Positions 34,679-44,149 of a DNA stretch of 64,000 nt are shown piece by piece; position 1 is the stretch's first letter; each line of letters begins with the position of its first letter. Below the pieces are notes generated by a model. The model did not search any database, was not told the DNA's origin, and was given only the letters and a program-made list of their open reading frames with translations. The translations under genes and the position numbers were made by a program. Source of the stretch: Colwellia psychrerythraea. Its GTDB lineage: Bacteria > Pseudomonadota > Gammaproteobacteria > Enterobacterales > Alteromonadaceae. The stretch lies in contig MAAF01000106.1 of NCBI GenBank assembly GCA_002163005.1, forward strand, positions 1-64,000, given 5' to 3'.

Positions 34679-35104
34679 TTAAGATTTAGGTGAGTTTACT
34701 TTACTATAAAGCCACTTAATTATGTCTCGAGAAGTTATAACTCCGACAGGCTGATTATTGCTATTGATTACGGGAAGACAGGACATACCGGTATCATGAA
34801 AGGTCTTAATCGCTTCACTAAAAGGGCTGAATTGTTTAATGGCGACTAATTTTTTCGAGACAATTTGATGAACGCGTTTGTTTAACATCGCCAAATCTTT
34901 CTCATTAGCGGTGGGTAATTCTATATTTGAATTGGTTGCTTTTAAATAATCTCTTTCGGAAATAACAGCTACCAGTTGATTTTTGCTGTCTGTAACCATT
35001 AAATGGTGAAATTTATGCTTAATAAATAGTTCTCTAACAACAGATAATCTGTCATCTAAATCTATACAAGTGATCTTTTCACTCATTATCTCTTCAATTT
35101 TCAT
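34679..35104 (-). CDS. CBS-domain pair protein
   Basis: 141 residues made of two CBS motifs (about 1-60 and 80-135): IMSEKITCIDLDDRLSVVRELFIKHKFHHLMVTD and the second one ending PVGVITSRDIIKWL. Such stand-alone pairs usually bind adenine nucleotides and control other proteins. It lies 155 bases downstream of the RutR-like regulator on the same strand. Whether it responds to ATP/AMP state as an adjunct of purine catabolism is only a possibility. Confidence 0.85.
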   Translation of the reverse strand: MKIEEIMSEKITCIDLDDRLSVVRELFIKHKFHHLMVTDSKNQLVAVISERDYLKATNSNIELPTANEKDLAMLNKRVHQIVSKKLVAIKQFSPFSEAIKTFHDTGMSCLPVINSNNQPVGVITSRDIIKWLYSKVNSPKS

Positions 35105-35259
35105 AGGTTAGTTTCTATTATTTATTCTCAAGGTATAGGGACTGTTGAACTTTCGATAGTACTTTTACAGCCGTTCGTTTGATATCTAAAACCTTAACAA
35201 AGTTGTCAGTGTAGACGAAGTACTATTTAAAATTTGTAGGATAAACCCAGCTATGTCAC

Positions 35260-35886
35260 TTAAGATAAACCACAGCCTTTTAGGATAATTGAAGTCAGTG
35301 ACTGAACTACATCATCAAAATCATCATCGTCCATTGCCTCTTTACCAAAACCAGCCAATACCTGCACATTAAAATCAGCATAGTGCTGTGTGGAACTCCA
35401 AATAAGAAATAACAAGTGATGTGGATTGATTGCATCTATTTGACCTTGTTTAATCCAGGTTTCAATGATGATAATTTTTTCATCTAACCATTGCTTAAAT
35501 TCGGTATGTAAATAGTCTTTAAGAATAGGCGCGCCATGAATTACTTCACTGGCAAATATTTTTGAACCATCGGGGTCATGCTTGGCATGCATGATTTTTT
35601 CATGAATATAAGCAGTAAGAATTGTTTTAGGATCATCATCAATACTTAGGGTATCGAAACTAGTATTCCAGCTGACAATTATTTCAGTGAGTAATTGCTG
35701 ATAAAGATCAGTTTTGTCATCGAAATAATAATGAATATTTGCTCGAGGTATATTTGCACGTTCAGCAATGCGCTTAATTGATGCGCCTTTAAAACCATGT
35801 GTAACAAACTCTGTTTTGGCCGCCGTTAAAATAAGCGCAACATTCCTTTGGCGAACTTGCCCTACAGATTCTTTTTTTACCGACAC
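35260..35886 (-). CDS. TetR-family regulator, RutR-like
   Basis: 208 residues. TetR HTH near residues 14-60 (ILTAAKTEFVTHGFKGASIKRIAERANIPRANIHYYFDDK). The C-terminal ligand domain shares RutR-type features: SEVIHGAPILKDYL and WIKQGQIDAINPHHLLFLIWSSTQHYADF. E. coli RutR binds uracil (and thymine) and controls pyrimidine and purine catabolism. Sitting directly below glcB-puuD and the purine genes it is a good candidate for regulator of this array. The ligand may differ here and cannot be read from sequence. Confidence 0.8.
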   Translation of the reverse strand: MSVKKESVGQVRQRNVALILTAAKTEFVTHGFKGASIKRIAERANIPRANIHYYFDDKTDLYQQLLTEIIVSWNTSFDTLSIDDDPKTILTAYIHEKIMHAKHDPDGSKIFASEVIHGAPILKDYLHTEFKQWLDEKIIIIETWIKQGQIDAINPHHLLFLIWSSTQHYADFNVQVLAGFGKEAMDDDDFDDVVQSLTSIILKGCGLS

Positions 35887-35927
35887 AAATACCTCATAAC
35901 TTCATTGATGATGCAGGAAATAATTTT

Positions 35928-35941
35928 ATAACAAATGTTAT
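35928..35941. promoter_or_regulatory. ATAACA-AA-TGTTAT palindrome upstream of the TetR gene
   Basis: 42 bases upstream of the start codon. The half-site ATAACAAAT recurs about 23 bases further on. Typical spot for TetR autoregulation, though it differs from the TGACAC family. Confidence 0.45.
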
Positions 35942-36120
35942 CTGGCAGCTATAGTATTCATAACAAATACTTTGACTTAATCGCGCTATTAGTTGATTGA
36001 GGCTATTTAAGATTTTTACCAACTTATAAATGAAAAGCCACATTACCTGCGTTGCAAATAATATGGCTATTAATGTAGTTTTAACTACAAATTGTGGTGA
36101 AGCTGCTTTAAATCAGACGA

Positions 36121-38307
36121 TTATACCGCTTTAACTTCCTGCCGCCTTTGATGTAATAACGGTTCGGTATAACCACTTGGTTGCTCTTTGCCTTGGAAAA
36201 TAAGATCCGTGGCGGCTTTAAAAGCAATACTTTCACCAAAATCTGTTCCGATAGCAAGGTAACTGCTATCGGCAGCATTTTGTTGATCGACAACTTCAGC
36301 CATGCGCTGTAGTGATTCAAGTACTTGGCGTTCATTGATCACACCATGATGAAGCCAGTTGCAAACATGCTGACTTGATATTCGTAATGTTGCTCTATCT
36401 TCCATGCGGGCTATATTGTCGATATCAGGTACTTTTGAGCAACCAATGCCTTGATTTACCCAGCGAACCACATAACCCAATAAACCTTGAATGTTGTTGT
36501 CTAATTCTTTTTGAATTGCCGCTGTTGATAATTCAGTTTGATTTTTCAGTAAAGGGATAGTCAATAACTCGCTTAAGTCATCAATGGTTCCCGGTAAAGA
36601 AAACTCGGCTTGCATGGCACTTTGAATCTCTTGAACATTGACTTTGTGGTAATGCATTACGTGTAACGTAGCGGCAGTAGGCGAGGGAACCCAAGCACAA
36701 TTTGCCCCCGATTTTGGATGGGCTATTTTGCTTTTAACCATTTCCGACATTTGATCCGGTATTGCCCACATGCCTTTACCAATTTGCGCTTTACCTTGCA
36801 GGCCTGCTTGCAAACCAATTCTGACATTTCTATTTTCATAGGCTGTTATCCAGGGTTCATCTTTCATCAAGGCTTTTTGAGCCATAGCGCCCGCATGCAT
36901 ACTGGTATGAATTTCATCACCGGTGCGGTCTAAAAATCCAGTATTAATAAACGCAAGGCGTGTTTGTGCGGCGCGAATACACTCCTTTAGATTGGCAGAA
37001 GTGCGACGTTCTTCATCCATGATACCCATTTTTATAGTGTTTTGGGCTAAACCCAAATGACGTTCAATGGCACTAAATAAATCATGACTAAAGGCGACTT
37101 CTTCAGGGCCATGCATTTTAGGTTTTACAATGTAAATGCTACCTTGTTTAGAGTTCTTAAATTTCGAGGTGCCCTTTAAATCGTGTAGTGAAATTAAACT
37201 GGTGATTAGACCATCAACAATGCCCTCAGGTACTTTTTCATCCTTTGCTGTGACAATAGCATTTGTGGTCATTAGGTGACCCACATTACGAATGAATTGC
37301 AAGCTTCTACCCGGTAGAGAGATTTCTTTTTGGTCAGGCGATAAATAGTTTCGGTCATGATTTAGGGTACGGGTGATGGTTCTAGTGCCTTTTTGAATAA
37401 TCTCAGCAAGATCACCTTTCATTAAACCTAACCAGTTACGATAAACCGAGGTTTTGTCCGAGGCATCTACCGCGGCAATAGAGTCTTCACAGTCTTGAAT
37501 AGTACTTAATGCCGACTCTAACACTACATCTTTAACAGCAGCAGCATCGGTTTTGCCAACAACATTGTCTTTATCTATTTGGATTTCAATGTGCAAACCA
37601 TTATGACGGCAAAGTAGCGTAGAGGGATCACCGGTTGAGCCGTTGTAGCCAACAAACTGTTGTGCATCTTTTAACTGCACTTGTTCACCGGTAAAAAGCG
37701 TCACAGTAAAGGTTTTTTTGACGATATGGTACTTCACCGCATCAATATGACTACCACGGGTTAACGGTAAAGTTTCGTCTAAAAATCTGCGCGCATACGC
37801 TTGCACTCTGCGTCCGCGAACAGGATTAAAATCTTTGGTCTGTTTCGCGCCATTATCGTCACCAATAACATCAGTACCATATAAAGCGTCATACAAACTA
37901 CCCCATCGTGCATTCGCGGCATTAAGGGAAAATCGTGCATTCATCAAGGGTACTACCAGTTGAGGGCCCGCGATAAGGGCAACCTCATCATCAACCTTTT
38001 GAGTAGAGATAGTAAAGTCTGCTTTCTCTGTGACCAAATAGCCTATTTCCTTTAAAAACAACTCATAGCGCTGTTGGTTAAAAGGCTGGTTGGCGGGATC
38101 AGTATGCCAAACATCAATATGCGCTTGTAAACTAGCTCTTGTCGCTAATAGCTGTTGATTACGCGGAGTAAACTCAGCTAACACTTCAGCAACAGAATCC
38201 CAGAAATCATCGGCATGAATATTAAGACCAGGCAATACTTCATGATTGACTAAATTATATAAACAGCCTGCAACCTTATAACCGTGCTTGATTGTTTTTT
38301 GCTTCAT
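36121..38307 (-). CDS. glcB: malate synthase G
   Basis: 728 residues, the normal length for the monomeric G isoform. Family signatures include ESALSTIQDCEDSIAAVDA with active-site Asp/Glu, KGTRTITRTLNHDRNYL, VKPKMHGPEEVAFS and the catalytic region around MHAGAMAQKALM. It condenses glyoxylate with acetyl-CoA to malate. The gene begins three bases after the puuD stop and its ribosome site AAGGA lies inside puuD, so the two are translationally coupled. This places a glyoxylate-consuming enzyme directly behind urate oxidation. Confidence 0.95.
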   Translation of the reverse strand: MKQKTIKHGYKVAGCLYNLVNHEVLPGLNIHADDFWDSVAEVLAEFTPRNQQLLATRASLQAHIDVWHTDPANQPFNQQRYELFLKEIGYLVTEKADFTISTQKVDDEVALIAGPQLVVPLMNARFSLNAANARWGSLYDALYGTDVIGDDNGAKQTKDFNPVRGRRVQAYARRFLDETLPLTRGSHIDAVKYHIVKKTFTVTLFTGEQVQLKDAQQFVGYNGSTGDPSTLLCRHNGLHIEIQIDKDNVVGKTDAAAVKDVVLESALSTIQDCEDSIAAVDASDKTSVYRNWLGLMKGDLAEIIQKGTRTITRTLNHDRNYLSPDQKEISLPGRSLQFIRNVGHLMTTNAIVTAKDEKVPEGIVDGLITSLISLHDLKGTSKFKNSKQGSIYIVKPKMHGPEEVAFSHDLFSAIERHLGLAQNTIKMGIMDEERRTSANLKECIRAAQTRLAFINTGFLDRTGDEIHTSMHAGAMAQKALMKDEPWITAYENRNVRIGLQAGLQGKAQIGKGMWAIPDQMSEMVKSKIAHPKSGANCAWVPSPTAATLHVMHYHKVNVQEIQSAMQAEFSLPGTIDDLSELLTIPLLKNQTELSTAAIQKELDNNIQGLLGYVVRWVNQGIGCSKVPDIDNIARMEDRATLRISSQHVCNWLHHGVINERQVLESLQRMAEVVDQQNAADSSYLAIGTDFGESIAFKAATDLIFQGKEQPSGYTEPLLHQRRQEVKAV

Positions 38308-38310
38308 TTT

Positions 38311-39510
38311 TTATCCTTGGTCTTTATTTTTGCTTAACCATAGTGACAGTGTTAGGCGTTCTTCTTCTGTCATTTGGGTTTTGTTCATAAACGGCATGTC
38401 TTTGGAGTTGACTACACGGGCTTCAATTCTGGGTGCCCATTGTTTGATAGAAGCCATGTCTGAAAAAATAACGCCACCTTGAGGTGATGTAAATACATCA
38501 TCAGTTGGTGCTTCTGAATGACAGGCACTACAACGGGTTTCAATAATATGTTGTACTTGCGCATTAGTAACACCTTGCTGTTTTTGTTCAGCGGAGAGTT
38601 CAACCGTCTTTGGAGCAATAGCGTAGGCAAGCACAATAGTGGCGAGAATTGAGCTCACTAGTACCATAGGTTTTTGTTTACCAAAATGACGTAAAACAAA
38701 ATACTGACGCACGGCTGCAGTGATTAATATGATGGCCATCAACACTAACCAATTTGCACTATGGTTATAGGTAATTGGGTAATGATTTGAAATCATAATA
38801 AACAACACGGGTAAGGTGATATAGGTGTTGTGCGTTGAGCGTAATTTGGCGTTAAGGCCATATTTAGAGTCAGGTGTAGCACCTTCTTCTACTGCTTTTA
38901 CTAAGGCACGCTGTGATGGCATGATGCCGAAAAACACATTACCAGCCATGATGGTACCTAAAATAGCTCCCATATGCATGTAAGCACCACGGGCGCTAAA
39001 TACTTGGGTTAAGCCGTAAGACAGAGCAGTTGCAATAATAAATAAAATAAGGGCCAATACTAAGCCATGGTCTTTAAGTTTAGTACGTACTAATAACTCA
39101 TAACTACCGACACCAATAACAATTGAGCCTAGTCCTAAGCCAATAGCTTGCCATTGGGTTAACTCTTTTACGCGAGGGTCAATTAGATAAGACTCAGCGC
39201 CAACATAGAACATAAGCGAGAGTAGTAAGAAACCTGTGATCCAAGTGGTATAAGCTTCCCACTTAAACCAATGTAATGTGGTTGGCATTTTAGGTGGCGC
39301 TAATTTATATTTTGCTACTTCATAAAAACCACCACCATGAATGGCCCAAAGGTCACCAGAAATGCCTTTATCAGCTTTTTCTTCGGGTGGCTTTTCAAGA
39401 TGGTTATCTAACCAAACAAAATAAAATGATGCACCGATCCAAGCGATACCAACGATAAGATGTGCGAAGCGAATGATTAAATTTAACCACTCAGTAATAT
39501 ACGGGTCCAT
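38311..39510 (-). CDS. puuD: membrane-bound urate oxidase with C-terminal cytochrome c (PuuD type)
   Basis: 399 residues. Several membrane helices in the first ~310 residues (FAHLIVGIAWIGASFYFVWLDNHL etc.) form the DUF989 urate-oxidase domain. A C-terminal cytochrome c domain has a single haem site (RCSACHSE near residue 333) and a distal Met in KDMPFMNKTQM. PuuD oxidises urate to 5-hydroxyisourate and hands electrons to the respiratory chain, without the hydrogen peroxide of uricase. AAGGAAAG precedes the ATG. Operon with glcB. Confidence 0.9.
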   Translation of the reverse strand: MDPYITEWLNLIIRFAHLIVGIAWIGASFYFVWLDNHLEKPPEEKADKGISGDLWAIHGGGFYEVAKYKLAPPKMPTTLHWFKWEAYTTWITGFLLLSLMFYVGAESYLIDPRVKELTQWQAIGLGLGSIVIGVGSYELLVRTKLKDHGLVLALILFIIATALSYGLTQVFSARGAYMHMGAILGTIMAGNVFFGIMPSQRALVKAVEEGATPDSKYGLNAKLRSTHNTYITLPVLFIMISNHYPITYNHSANWLVLMAIILITAAVRQYFVLRHFGKQKPMVLVSSILATIVLAYAIAPKTVELSAEQKQQGVTNAQVQHIIETRCSACHSEAPTDDVFTSPQGGVIFSDMASIKQWAPRIEARVVNSKDMPFMNKTQMTEEERLTLSLWLSKNKDQG

Positions 39511-39596
39511 AGTCTTTCCTTTTGTACGCCTACCTTGGGTAAACGTTTTATAATTTTATGTTTTTATGACTAGTTAATTAAATTTTTACTTAACTC

Positions 39597-39628
39597 ATGC
39601 TTTATTAAATACAGTTTTTATAAAGCAT
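39597..39628. repeat. 9-bp inverted repeat upstream of puuD
   Basis: ATGCTTTAT - 14 bases - ATAAAGCAT, perfect arms, about 90 bases upstream of the puuD start. Candidate regulatory site or leader hairpin. Confidence 0.4.
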
Positions 39629-39760
39629 AGTTTGTAAGTGATATTGCCTTAGCCCCGCGCTAGGCAACCGCCTGTTAGATGTAGTACTGGTATTTTTATT
39701 AACTTCTTAACTTTTAGCCAGTGAAGCGTTTTAATCTAGCATTAGTGAATTAGTTGATGA

Positions 39761-39842
39761 CTGAAGTTTGTGAGTACAAAGAAGAAGCACGGAATTTATA
39801 ACTATAAATGAGTACTTCTGATGCCGTATTCACAGATTTCAG
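39761..39842. repeat. long imperfect inverted repeat downstream of guaD
   Basis: CTGAAGTTTGTGAGTAC and GTATTCACAGATTTCAG pair in 14 of 17 positions around a 48-base centre. It may end the guaD transcript. Confidence 0.4.
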
Positions 39843-39861
39843 GTATTAAATAATTTGTTAA

Positions 39862-41211
39862 TTAAACTTTCTCACCCATTATATGGGTAGCTTTAACGTG
39901 TCTATCGTCACCTAGCATGCTCAACACGAACAATTTTTCGGTTAAGGTTTTACAGCGTTTGATGCGTACATCCATTAAAGGGGTTGCTTGATAATCAAGC
40001 ACGATAAAGTCAGCTTCAGCGCCTTGGGCAAAGTTACCAATCGTCCCTTCTAAATCTAAGGCAATAGCGCCACCTAAGGTTGCTAAATATAATGATTTGT
40101 ATGGGCTTAATTTATCACCACGTAATTGCTGGGTTTTATAACCTTCGTTGAGAGTGGTCAACATAGAGAAACTACTGCCAGCGCCAATGTCAGTGCCTAA
40201 CCCCACATTCACATCAAAGGCTTCCGCTTGTTTTAAGTTAAAACAACCGCTACCTAAAAATAAGTTTGAGGTCGGGCAAAAGGCAATGGCTGAATTGGTA
40301 TCACTTAAGCGCTGGCATTCATGATCGTGCAAATGTACACCGTGAGCAAAAACACTACGGCGGCCTAATAAACTGCTTTTATCGTACACATCAAGATAAC
40401 CGTTACTGTCTGGGAATAATTCACTAACCCAAGCAATTTCATCTTTGTTTTCAGATAAATGGGTATGTAAATAAACACTAGGATATTCTTTTAATAACTC
40501 ACCGGCTTTATTAAGTTGTTCCGTTGAACAGGTAGGGGCAAAACGTGGCGTTACCGCATATTGTAATCTGTCGGTGTTATGCCATTTTTCAATGAGCGCT
40601 TTGCTGTCGGTATAGCCTGATTCAACAGTATCTGATAAATCATCAGGACAGTTTTGATTCATCAGTACTTTACCGCAAATCATGCGTAACTTTTTCTGTT
40701 GAGCGACGGTAAAAAAGGCTTCAACAGATTCTTTATGTACTGTGCCAAATACTAATGCTGTGGTGGTACCGGCATCTAATAATTGGCTTAAGAAAAATTC
40801 AGCAACACGTTTACCGTGTTCAATATCAGCAAATTGCTTTTCTTCAGGGAAGGTGTAGTTTTCTAACCACTCGAGTAATTGTTCGCCGTAAGAGGCGACC
40901 ATTTCGGATTGTGCATAATGTACATGAGTATCAATAAACCCAGGCATGATTAGGCCATTGTCATATTGAGTAACGACAACGTCGGCGGGTAACGTTTTCA
41001 GTAAATCCTTGGCGTTAGCTAAGGTTTCAACTAAGCCATTGTTGATGACTAATAGTCCATCTTCAAAGTACTGATAACTCTCTTCTTCTGATACTTTGGC
41101 GGGATCCGCTAAAAAGTGCAGTACTTCGCCACGATATGCTTTGCGGCCGGTACTTGTAGCTTTACTTATTGCTTCACTCGTTGAAGAAGTGTTTGCAGTG
41201 TTGTTCGACAT
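39862..41211 (-). CDS. guaD: guanine deaminase
   Basis: 449 residues of the amidohydrolase superfamily. Zinc-site motifs: GFIDTHVHYAQ, LHTHLSENKDE, FAHGVHLHDHE and VGLGTDIGAGSS. YLEY-type EWLENYTFPEEKQFAD is specific to the guanine deaminase group. Converts guanine to xanthine plus ammonia, which feeds xanthine dehydrogenase. Lies between allA and puuD on the same strand, with 112 bases before it. Confidence 0.92.
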   Translation of the reverse strand: MSNNTANTSSTSEAISKATSTGRKAYRGEVLHFLADPAKVSEEESYQYFEDGLLVINNGLVETLANAKDLLKTLPADVVVTQYDNGLIMPGFIDTHVHYAQSEMVASYGEQLLEWLENYTFPEEKQFADIEHGKRVAEFFLSQLLDAGTTTALVFGTVHKESVEAFFTVAQQKKLRMICGKVLMNQNCPDDLSDTVESGYTDSKALIEKWHNTDRLQYAVTPRFAPTCSTEQLNKAGELLKEYPSVYLHTHLSENKDEIAWVSELFPDSNGYLDVYDKSSLLGRRSVFAHGVHLHDHECQRLSDTNSAIAFCPTSNLFLGSGCFNLKQAEAFDVNVGLGTDIGAGSSFSMLTTLNEGYKTQQLRGDKLSPYKSLYLATLGGAIALDLEGTIGNFAQGAEADFIVLDYQATPLMDVRIKRCKTLTEKLFVLSMLGDDRHVKATHIMGEKV

Positions 41212-41323
41212 ATTTCTTAACCTATTACTTATTGAATTTTACTATTACTGGGTGTTGTACTGTTTTTCACGGCTTAATACCGCGCTATCTATTTACTATT
41301 TCACTCATGAAGTCTTCACCGCT

Positions 41324-41839
41324 TTATTGCTTAGCCGCTAATGTGATCACAAGCGAACCGTCGAGCTTTTCAACATCACAGTTATCACCTTCTCCGCCGC
41401 GATCGACCACGAGAAAGTCACTCACTTCATTAAGCGCTAAACAAAAGTGATGCCAAGTACCTTTATTATAGTTAACGCCTTGTTCACCGCTGGCTAAAAA
41501 AACTTCGATTTTTGTGGTATCAAGCTCGCCTGCTGGCGCAACTACAATCACATAAGGTTGTTTACCCATTGGGATAAATGCTTGGCTACCTAATGGATGG
41601 CGTTCCATCATTTCGATCGGTAAAGGAAAAGCCAGTGGGGTAGAACGAAAAATATTAAGCAAGGTTTTACCCTGTTGCTCAGCAACATCAACGTTGGCAA
41701 GATTGTGATAACGCATAGTGTGGCCATCATTAATGGCGAAATGTTCAGCACTTTCGGACACTGAAATAACATCCCCATAAGCGGAGAAATTCTCTGCCGT
41801 TAGCTTTTTGGGTACAACATTAATGATTTTACTGCTCAT
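41324..41839 (-). CDS. allA: ureidoglycolate lyase
   Basis: 171 residues, cupin-fold AllA family. LTAENFSAYGDVI near the start, LNIFRSTPLAFPLPIEMMERHPLGSQAFIPM in the middle, and the GTWHHFCLAL active-site region. Cleaves ureidoglycolate to glyoxylate and urea. This step supplies the glyoxylate that malate synthase and the BHAC could use. A GAGAGA site precedes the ATG. Confidence 0.92.
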   Translation of the reverse strand: MSSKIINVVPKKLTAENFSAYGDVISVSESAEHFAINDGHTMRYHNLANVDVAEQQGKTLLNIFRSTPLAFPLPIEMMERHPLGSQAFIPMGKQPYVIVVAPAGELDTTKIEVFLASGEQGVNYNKGTWHHFCLALNEVSDFLVVDRGGEGDNCDVEKLDGSLVITLAAKQ

Positions 41840-41861
41840 CTTAATCTCTCGGTTAATTGTG

Positions 41862-41893
41862 ATACCAATCGGACTAATTAATCCGTTTGGTAT
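41862..41893. repeat. palindromic repeat family member (ATACCAATCGGA...)
   Basis: ATACCAATCGGA - CTAATTAA - TCCGTTTGGTAT, 11 of 12 paired; between uraH and allA. Same family as 29378-29425. Confidence 0.75.
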
Positions 41894-41974
41894 TTATATT
41901 CTTCTACTGGCTTGAAACTGTTTTTCTAATTATTGCAGGCTCATAACTCAAAGCCGATTATTGATACTTTTCGA

Positions 41975-42316
41975 TTAACTACCACGGTATGTTGAATAAC
42001 CATAAGCGGTTAACAGCAATGGAATATGGTAATGCGTACCGCTGGCGTCAATTTCAAAAACAATATCAACGTAGGGGTAAAACCCTGCTTCGTTGTTCGC
42101 TTTAAAATAAACAGCTGTGGCAAAATGCATACGGTAAACACCCGCTGATAATTTTTCATCCGCAGCTAATAAACCGGGTAAACGACCGTCAGCATTAGTA
42201 ACGCCGCCGTTTATCTCATTCCAGCCTTCGCCGTCTTGAGCAAACAAAGTAATAGGTACGTTTTGTGCTGGTAAACCACGGGTAGTATCAAGTATGTGGG
42301 TAGTAATTTGACTCAT
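41975..42316 (-). CDS. uraH: 5-hydroxyisourate hydrolase
   Basis: About 113 residues. The transthyretin-related protein family is marked by THILDTTRGLPAQNVPITL and the C-terminal YRGS, which carries active-site residues. It opens 5-hydroxyisourate to OHCU. The second ATG at 42316 is preferred, as AAGGA lies six bases before it; the track start at 42322 would collide with that site. Follows uraD. Confidence 0.93.
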   Translation of the reverse strand: MSQITTHILDTTRGLPAQNVPITLFAQDGEGWNEINGGVTNADGRLPGLLAADEKLSAGVYRMHFATAVYFKANNEAGFYPYVDIVFEIDASGTHYHIPLLLTAYGYSTYRGS

Positions 42317-42366
42317 TGTCATTCCTTAAAAGATAGCCTTAAATTTATCTTAACTGGTTCAGGGGA

Positions 42367-42876
42367 CTAGCCTTCAGCTAATGCTTTATCAATACGCAGT
42401 TGAAAAATTTTACGTTGTTCTTCAGCAGCATTAACGAGCTCTTGCGTTTTGTTATTTGGTAGACGTGCTTGTAATAAATCAGACATTTGTTTAGCACTTT
42501 TACCGGTTGCACACACGATAAAGATAAAGCCGAATTTTTCCTCATAGTCGCTATTACCTTGAGAAAGCACTTCAAGTACATCGTCGTTGGCTTCTTTAAC
42601 TAGACCTTGCTCGTTACCTGCCAATTCTTTGGTATTTGCATACTTAGCACGCAAACTACTTACATCACCAATTTTCGGGTGACCTTCAAATGCTTCAAAA
42701 TAATCTTGTTCAGATAAACCTTGCCACGCATTATTAGCGGCTTTTTTTATTGCTAGCGCGGAAGAAAATGGACGCGCTTCAACCATTTTTTTTACCCAAG
42801 TACTTGAGGTACAACATTGCATAAATGTGTGGTTAGCTTCTGCTGCTGGTAGTTGGTTTAAATTTTCTAATATCAT
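42367..42876 (-). CDS. uraD: OHCU decarboxylase
   Basis: About 169 residues. Family motif FEAFEGHPKIGDVSSLRAKY (HPKIGD) and SNSDYEEKFGFIFIVCATGKSA-type segment (YEEKFGFIFIV). Decarboxylates OHCU stereospecifically to S-allantoin. The start at 42876 fits an AAGGA seven bases upstream; the earlier ATG and GTG are too close to that site. Directly upstream of uraH on the same strand. Confidence 0.93.
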   Translation of the reverse strand: MILENLNQLPAAEANHTFMQCCTSSTWVKKMVEARPFSSALAIKKAANNAWQGLSEQDYFEAFEGHPKIGDVSSLRAKYANTKELAGNEQGLVKEANDDVLEVLSQGNSDYEEKFGFIFIVCATGKSAKQMSDLLQARLPNNKTQELVNAAEEQRKIFQLRIDKALAEG

Positions 42877-42938
42877 TTTCATATCCTTCACTATTAAGTA
42901 ACGGTATTTTAATTAAATACCACCACTAAGCGCGTTAA

Positions 42939-44006
42939 CTAACCTTGGCGGTTACCAAAAACACGCATACGAGAAATACCACCATCTGGGAAGATGCTTA
43001 AACGTACATGAGTAAAAGGTTGATCTTTTTCAGTGATGATTTCTTTAGTGAATAAATGTTCACGATGCGCATATAATTTAGTACTTGGAATAATTGGAGT
43101 CCAAGTTACGCTTACTGCGCCATCAGCAAAATCATCGCTATCGCTAATACAGCCTTCAAGTTTGAAGGTATCAGGGAAGTTACCCTTAAAGTGACAAGTA
43201 TCTATGATGACTTTATTAACACTACCGGTAGCGGCAAGTTTTACAATTGACCAATCTGGACCTGGATCACGACGACGCTTAGTTTCCCAACCGTCACCCA
43301 TGTTCACACCACGACCAGGCATAATGAGGTTGTTTTTATCACTGAAAAACATATCGCTTACTAACAACGCTTTAGCGCCATTTTTAATTGAAGCTAAGTC
43401 AATGAGTTCACCGTCAACAAAATCATTCCAGTTAACTGCGGCTTCACCGTAAACACGGAAACGCGCAATACCACCATCAGGGAACATGGTTAAACGTACG
43501 TGAGTAAAAGCAGTATTATTTGCCTTTTTTTCAGAGTCGAGGACAAAAAGATTTTGGCTATGCGCTTTAACGTCAGTTGCTGAAAAAATTGTCTGCCAAA
43601 CGGTATCTTTGTTTGGTTGAACTTCACTTACACAAGCTTCAACAGATACTTTTTCTGGCGCGTTACCACGGAAGTAGTTGGTGTCGATATCAAAGGCGCG
43701 GATAACACCACTGATACCTAAACGGATAATACACCAATCTGAATCACGACCATTATTACGACCATAACTTCTGCGTGATTCCCAACCGTCCATCCATTTA
43801 CCACGTTCAGTAAATTTCTCTTCGATAAAAATACCACGACCTACTTTTAATAAGTTTTCCATTTCTGCGAAGAAATCATCACTACATGAAAGTGTTTCGC
43901 CACCTACTTTTTCACTGGCTAAATCTACATAATGAGTTTTTAATTTTTGCTCTAATATCGCTTCTTCTGCCGACAATTTGTTTTGTGCTAACCAATCTTC
44001 AATCAT
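42939..44006 (-). CDS. alc: allantoicase
   Basis: 355 residues with two allantoicase repeats. GKWMDGWESRRSYGRNNGRDSDWCIIRLG and GDGWETKRRRDPGPDWSIVKLA are equivalent blocks of each half, each followed by a D-x-x-x-F-[KR]-G-N strand. Hydrolyses allantoate to ureidoglycolate and urea. Its presence, instead of an allantoate amidohydrolase, means the pathway leads to urea and glyoxylate. GGAG precedes the ATG. Confidence 0.93.
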   Translation of the reverse strand: MIEDWLAQNKLSAEEAILEQKLKTHYVDLASEKVGGETLSCSDDFFAEMENLLKVGRGIFIEEKFTERGKWMDGWESRRSYGRNNGRDSDWCIIRLGISGVIRAFDIDTNYFRGNAPEKVSVEACVSEVQPNKDTVWQTIFSATDVKAHSQNLFVLDSEKKANNTAFTHVRLTMFPDGGIARFRVYGEAAVNWNDFVDGELIDLASIKNGAKALLVSDMFFSDKNNLIMPGRGVNMGDGWETKRRRDPGPDWSIVKLAATGSVNKVIIDTCHFKGNFPDTFKLEGCISDSDDFADGAVSVTWTPIIPSTKLYAHREHLFTKEIITEKDQPFTHVRLSIFPDGGISRMRVFGNRQG

Positions 44007-44149
44007 TTTTTTTCTCCAGTTACTGCATTGTCAGGCAAGCCTTTGTCGACTCTGATACATTGCGTGAATGTTAATTTTCTTCTTTTTCGAGTAAGTATTT
44101 TTTATTAATTTTTTCTATAATATTAAGTGTTAAGTATTTTTTAAAAGCC

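Larger units (their letters stand above)
39511..39861. other. intergenic region between guaD and puuD
   Basis: 351 bases, must contain the puuD-glcB promoter and the 3' end of guaD. It holds two inverted repeats (39597-39628 and 39761-39842) but no ORF. Confidence 0.55.
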
